From Sulfotelmatobacter sp963788225 (GTDB lineage: Bacteria; Acidobacteriota; Terriglobia; Terriglobales; Acidobacteriaceae), in the NCBI GenBank assembly GCA_963788225.1, contig CAWBGI010000002.1, positions 1,302,001-1,366,000 on the forward strand: 64,000 nucleotides of DNA, given 5' to 3'. Every line of letters starts with the position of its first letter. The stretch's first letter is position 1. Below, one piece after another: positions 61,426 to 64,000 of the stretch. The position numbers and the translations under genes are program-made. A model generated the notes under the pieces. That model made no database searches, was not told the origin of the DNA, and saw only the letters and a program-made list of their open reading frames with translations.

Positions 61426-62004
61426 CTACCTGCTATTTACTGCCTCAAGCATCGCCGCTTTTGAACCTTCGGCAAATCTCTTTTGAAGCAACCGCGACAG
61501 CGGATAACCCAGTTTTGCGAGCATCTGCCGGAGGCGAGAAAACGCGAGGATGTCATACGAGACCTTATCTTCGTCCCGCTTCCATTCAACAGAGAATCGC
61601 TCTTCTCCGCTTTCTGCGTGTTCCGCCAACGTGCCGTAGGCAAAGCCAAATCGCTTTATTGGGTGTTCTTCATCGACGACGTAAACGATGCGACAGGCAT
61701 TTAGCGAGTAGAACCCCAAGTGGTGTACGGAAACCGCTACGTCGGTGCCGACCTGTATCGGGGCACTCGGCCAATGGAGGTTCACCCACGGCATGCTGAA
61801 CATTCGCCACGCTCGGATCGCTTCCAATGCCTGCTGCCATGCGATTTCGCCCCTGCCAAGCTCGATATGATTGTGATCCACGTTGTAACCCTTTGGCACG
61901 GCAGTAGCCGACGCTCCGACAGCCGAGTAAGAGAAGCCTGAGTCCTTCTGCTGCGAAATGAAGCGTCGAATTTCATCTTGCGAGGGTGCCGTCAGGCAGA
62001 ACAC
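61426..62004 (-). CDS. DUF1990 family protein
   Basis: Family blocks are clear: YNVDHNHIELGRGEIAWQQA, LEAIRAWRMFSMPWVNLHW, IQVGTDVAVSVHHLGFYSLN, ACRIVYVVDEEHPIKRFGFA and YGTLAEHAESGEERFSVEWK. DUF1990 proteins have a START-like helix-grip pocket that may bind a hydrophobic ligand; function unknown. It is the last gene of a minus-strand row with a 147-residue membrane protein, an MBOAT-like protein and a metallo-beta-lactamase-fold protein, spaced by 19 bases from the first of these. Lipid chemistry is a reasonable guess for the row. Confidence 0.85.
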   Translation of the reverse strand: MFCLTAPSQDEIRRFISQQKDSGFSYSAVGASATAVPKGYNVDHNHIELGRGEIAWQQALEAIRAWRMFSMPWVNLHWPSAPIQVGTDVAVSVHHLGFYSLNACRIVYVVDEEHPIKRFGFAYGTLAEHAESGEERFSVEWKRDEDKVSYDILAFSRLRQMLAKLGYPLSRLLQKRFAEGSKAAMLEAVNSR

Positions 62005-62023
62005 GTCAGCCGTTTCTCCTCAA

Positions 62024-62467
62024 CTATTCGGTTGCAGCCACACGCCAGAGAAATAGCCCAAGGTAGCTTGCGGCAAGCGCAAGAAACAGTAGGGTCAGAA
62101 GCGTGTGTCCCACCACGAACATCGTTCCCTTAGGCCAGTCTGCGTGCGAGAAGTAGAATGCATCCACAAGAATCCGCGCAGTCCAGTAGAGCCCGATAAA
62201 GCAGGCAAGTCCCAAGGCAGCACGGTCGCCTCGGAGCAGTTCCTTGTGAAGCACCAGAGTCAGTGTGCCGAAAGCAATGATGGTCAACACCGTAAATCCA
62301 CTCTGTACCCACAGCAGTTTCCGGTTGAAGGGCATCAACTGCCGCAAGTCTCGCTTCCAATCCAATCGGTATGGCACTTGAAAGCTGGCAAACAAGATCA
62401 CGAAATGCGCAGCGCCAACCAGCCATAGATCGAAGTCGAAGAATCGCTCTGCGAGTGAGTTTGTCAT
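62024..62467 (-). CDS. Four-helix membrane protein of unknown function (147 aa)
   Basis: Start at ATG 62467 overlaps the stop of the preceding MBOAT-like gene as ATGA, giving strong coupling; a frame to 62533 would add 22 unlikely residues. Four hydrophobic helices are visible: LWLVGAAHFVILFASFQV, LLWVQSGFTVLTIIAFGTLT, RAALGLACFIGLYWTARILV and GTMFVVGHTLLTLLFLALAA. No known motif. Its tight placement with an acyltransferase-like protein suggests a partner in the same membrane process. Confidence 0.7.
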   Translation of the reverse strand: MTNSLAERFFDFDLWLVGAAHFVILFASFQVPYRLDWKRDLRQLMPFNRKLLWVQSGFTVLTIIAFGTLTLVLHKELLRGDRAALGLACFIGLYWTARILVDAFYFSHADWPKGTMFVVGHTLLTLLFLALAASYLGLFLWRVAATE

Positions 62468-63387
62468 AGGGCGTGGATCGCTTGCATGAAAGGAAGTATC
62501 ACACGCAGCACAAACCACGGGTGAAAGAGCCAAAAGACTGGTGCCACAAGAAACACCATCATGAAACTCCAGCCAAGCACTCCCTGTCCGAGACCGAACT
62601 GCCTCCCGAACCGCGAACGCTCGATAGTCATTCCCGTACCTTGCAGCAAGAAATAGAGCGTGGGGAGACCATAGCCTCCGCGAGCGGGAACTGAGATGAC
62701 CAAGTCATGGATCAACCCGGAGAACACGAACACGAAAAAGCCAGCCACGCCTACCCCCACCTTCCGATGGAGGGGATGAAATATCAACTCGTGTGCAAGT
62801 TGGCGGAAGCCGAGATTCCATCGCTTTCCCCAAAATTCAGCAAGGGATGTGGATCGGAGCGGTGCTGACATGATTCGTGTTGCTTGGACGCCGACGCTTT
62901 GCCACACGAGACCCACGATTTGGAAAGTGCCGAAGTGTAGCAACAGGATCAGACCCACCATACCGAACCAACCGCGCAGAAGGGGGTCACCTTGTGGAAC
63001 GGATCGCGCCACAACCCAGAGCATCGCCGCGCCCAGAGTCGTTTCGAGGGTCGCCCAGAACCACGTTCTTGCTGGAGGCGACGTAGCTTTCTCGCTCTCG
63101 TCCAAGAACGCCTCGGCATCCATTCCCGGCCAAGCGAGAAGATAGGCTATGGAACGCCAAGCTGGATGTGCGACCCGTGCTCGTGCTTTCCACCAAGTCA
63201 GCCACTTGAGGCTGACGAAGATGGCGAAAGACAGCGTCCACATGAACGCCCAAGCTGACATCAAATTACGACAGGCAAAGGCGGTCAGAGGCAAAATCGA
63301 GATCGGGAGCCAGCCCAGCCACTGGGAGCTTTGCACGCGTTCAGCCGATTCAATCGGCTGTGCTCCACTTGTCGGCAAAGCGGTCAC
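62464..63387 (-). CDS. MBOAT-like / wax-synthase-like membrane acyltransferase
   Basis: About seven membrane helices, with the motif SLAEFWGKRWNLGFRQLAHE followed by FFVFVFSGLIHDLVISVP. FWGKRWN and the His in SGLIHDL match the active-site pattern of MBOAT_2/wax-synthase-type O-acyltransferases (F-W-x-R-W-N/H, then H-D/E). Such enzymes transfer fatty acyl groups to an alcohol or sugar. Both ends overlap neighbours by four bases (ATGA), showing a coupled row. Substrate unknown. Confidence 0.75.
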   Translation of the reverse strand: MTALPTSGAQPIESAERVQSSQWLGWLPISILPLTAFACRNLMSAWAFMWTLSFAIFVSLKWLTWWKARARVAHPAWRSIAYLLAWPGMDAEAFLDESEKATSPPARTWFWATLETTLGAAMLWVVARSVPQGDPLLRGWFGMVGLILLLHFGTFQIVGLVWQSVGVQATRIMSAPLRSTSLAEFWGKRWNLGFRQLAHELIFHPLHRKVGVGVAGFFVFVFSGLIHDLVISVPARGGYGLPTLYFLLQGTGMTIERSRFGRQFGLGQGVLGWSFMMVFLVAPVFWLFHPWFVLRVILPFMQAIHAL

Positions 63388-64000
63388 TCGCCTCCTGACA
63401 GTCGAATCTCATAGACGGTGGGAAGCGGATTTGGGTCGGTGCGAACAAAACTGCGAACCAGTTCGGTGCGGGAAAAGTGACCGAGACTCAGAATCCGGAT
63501 GCATTCATCGGTCGCGCAACTCTCCCAAGAGGTACGCCGTCCCCACGGGAAGCAACTTGCTTCGATGACACGAACTGGAAGCTGCTCTCGAAGCCCAGTC
63601 TCAATCTGTTCGCGAAGCCATCGCATATAGTCGAGTTTCTGAGAGATCGCGATTTTTGGGTCTTCTCGGACGACGACACCGGGGAAATCGGGGATGTCAG
63701 ACCGCAATGTGTGGATGTGCCCGTGTCCTTCGACCAGAATCTCGATGTCGAGTTCCATCAGCCGTTCGAGGCTCACGAGCCACTTTCTGCTGTCAACATC
63801 GGGATTGGGTGTCGCGAAATAGCTTCCCATGAAGGCATCACCCGCTAGCAATACTTTCTCTTTGGGGTCATAGAGAACGACGTGGTCGTCGCAATGACCG
63901 GGAGTAGCGATGACCTGCAAGTAGCCGGACTCGGTATCGATGGTCTCGCCCAACAGGTGGTAGGGCTGCGTCAAATTCGGAGGCTGTCCGATTATCGTGG
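63384..64000 (-). CDS. Metallo-beta-lactamase-fold hydrolase, partial (5' end outside window)
   Basis: The frame stays open to the right edge (reading TIIGQPPNLTQPYHLLGET from the edge), so the TTG at 63974 is not the true start. Visible metal-site parts are the His in VIATPGHCDDHVVLYD, Asp in LLAGDAFMGSYF and His in LVEGHGHIHTL; the HxHxDH motif must lie upstream, outside. The C-terminal 90 residues are helical. Its stop overlaps the start of the MBOAT-like gene (ATGA). Likely a hydrolase acting with that membrane row. Confidence 0.8.
   Translation of the reverse strand, partial: TIIGQPPNLTQPYHLLGETIDTESGYLQVIATPGHCDDHVVLYDPKEKVLLAGDAFMGSYFATPNPDVDSRKWLVSLERLMELDIEILVEGHGHIHTLRSDIPDFPGVVVREDPKIAISQKLDYMRWLREQIETGLREQLPVRVIEASCFPWGRRTSWESCATDECIRILSLGHFSRTELVRSFVRTDPNPLPTVYEIRLSGGE

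Larger units (their letters stand above)
58240..64000. mobile_element. Left part of a genomic island integrated at tRNA-Ser(GGA)
   Basis: A tyrosine integrase gene starts 120 bases after the tRNA 3' end and points away from it. Behind it come an excisionase-like HTH gene, a LuxR-type HTH gene, a resolvase remnant and cargo genes unlike the housekeeping genes to the left. No second copy of the tRNA 3' end (CCCACTCTCTCCGCCA) occurs before 64000, so the right end lies outside. Boundary and status as an element are inferred. Confidence 0.65.

Noticed and set aside
61374..61799. 141-codon plus-strand frame
   Set aside because: Antisense to the well-supported DUF1990 gene.

Overview
The window looks like a chromosome segment of an Acidobacteriota bacterium, most likely class Terriglobia. 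This is an inference from gene content: a Gram-negative LPS set (lptC/lptA-like fusion, lptB, kdsA, kdsC), Oar-like carboxypeptidase-regulatory domains, a long form of hpf behind rpoN, several secreted proteins of a kind common in that phylum, and many short quasi-palindromic spacer repeats. No rRNA is present to confirm it. Base composition is moderately G+C rich, and genes are dense on both strands.

Layout. 0-3.6 kb: the start of an ABC transporter, a secreted glucoamylase/GH144-like protein and two exported proteins of unknown role. 3.6-12.4 kb (minus strand): the most interesting region, a tightly packed and partly overlapping five-gene row. In transcription order it encodes a patatin-like lipase, a RyR-domain protein, a TIR-like/nSTAND NTPase with one membrane helix and an external YD-like/PDZ tail, a SLATT/DUF4231-type 2TM effector, and a periplasmic P460/multihaem cytochrome c. 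I read this as a candidate biological-conflict (defence) system. Just upstream lies a leader-like RNA with a Cys-rich 21-codon ORF, three mutually complementary segments and a strong terminator, followed by an IS256-family element (12.9-14.2 kb).

14-29.7 kb: small hypotheticals, DUF983, an outer-membrane barrel, a four-repeat exported protein, an FAD monooxygenase, ubiX, a ChaN-like protein, larB, a PPOX-fold protein, purB, recJ (with a repeat-derived insertion) and a DUF4139 protein carrying an inserted carboxypeptidase-regulatory domain. 29.7-35.6 kb: the lptCA-lptB-rpoN-hpf cluster for LPS export, sigma-54 and ribosome hibernation. 35.8-47 kb: a small membrane protein, TPR protein, kdsC, SIMPL protein, a large Lhr-type helicase with an apparent frameshift near its 3' end, an FHA-GAF-sigma-54 activator and an M23 peptidase.

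47-58 kb: a Cys/Met-metabolism PLP enzyme, DUF4145 protein, an Fe-S HhH-GPD DNA glycosylase next to tRNA-Ala(GGC), pyrG, kdsA, tldD/tldE, a PilZ protein and a response regulator whose phospho-acceptor site is altered. 58.1-64 kb: tRNA-Ser(GGA) is followed directly by a tyrosine integrase and small HTH genes, a resolvase remnant and a translationally coupled DUF1990 / membrane protein / MBOAT-like / metallo-beta-lactamase-fold row. I read this as the left part of an integrated island whose other end lies beyond the window.

Starts were moved from the longest reading frame where a ribosome-binding site, signal peptide or overlap argued for it; these choices are explained entry by entry.
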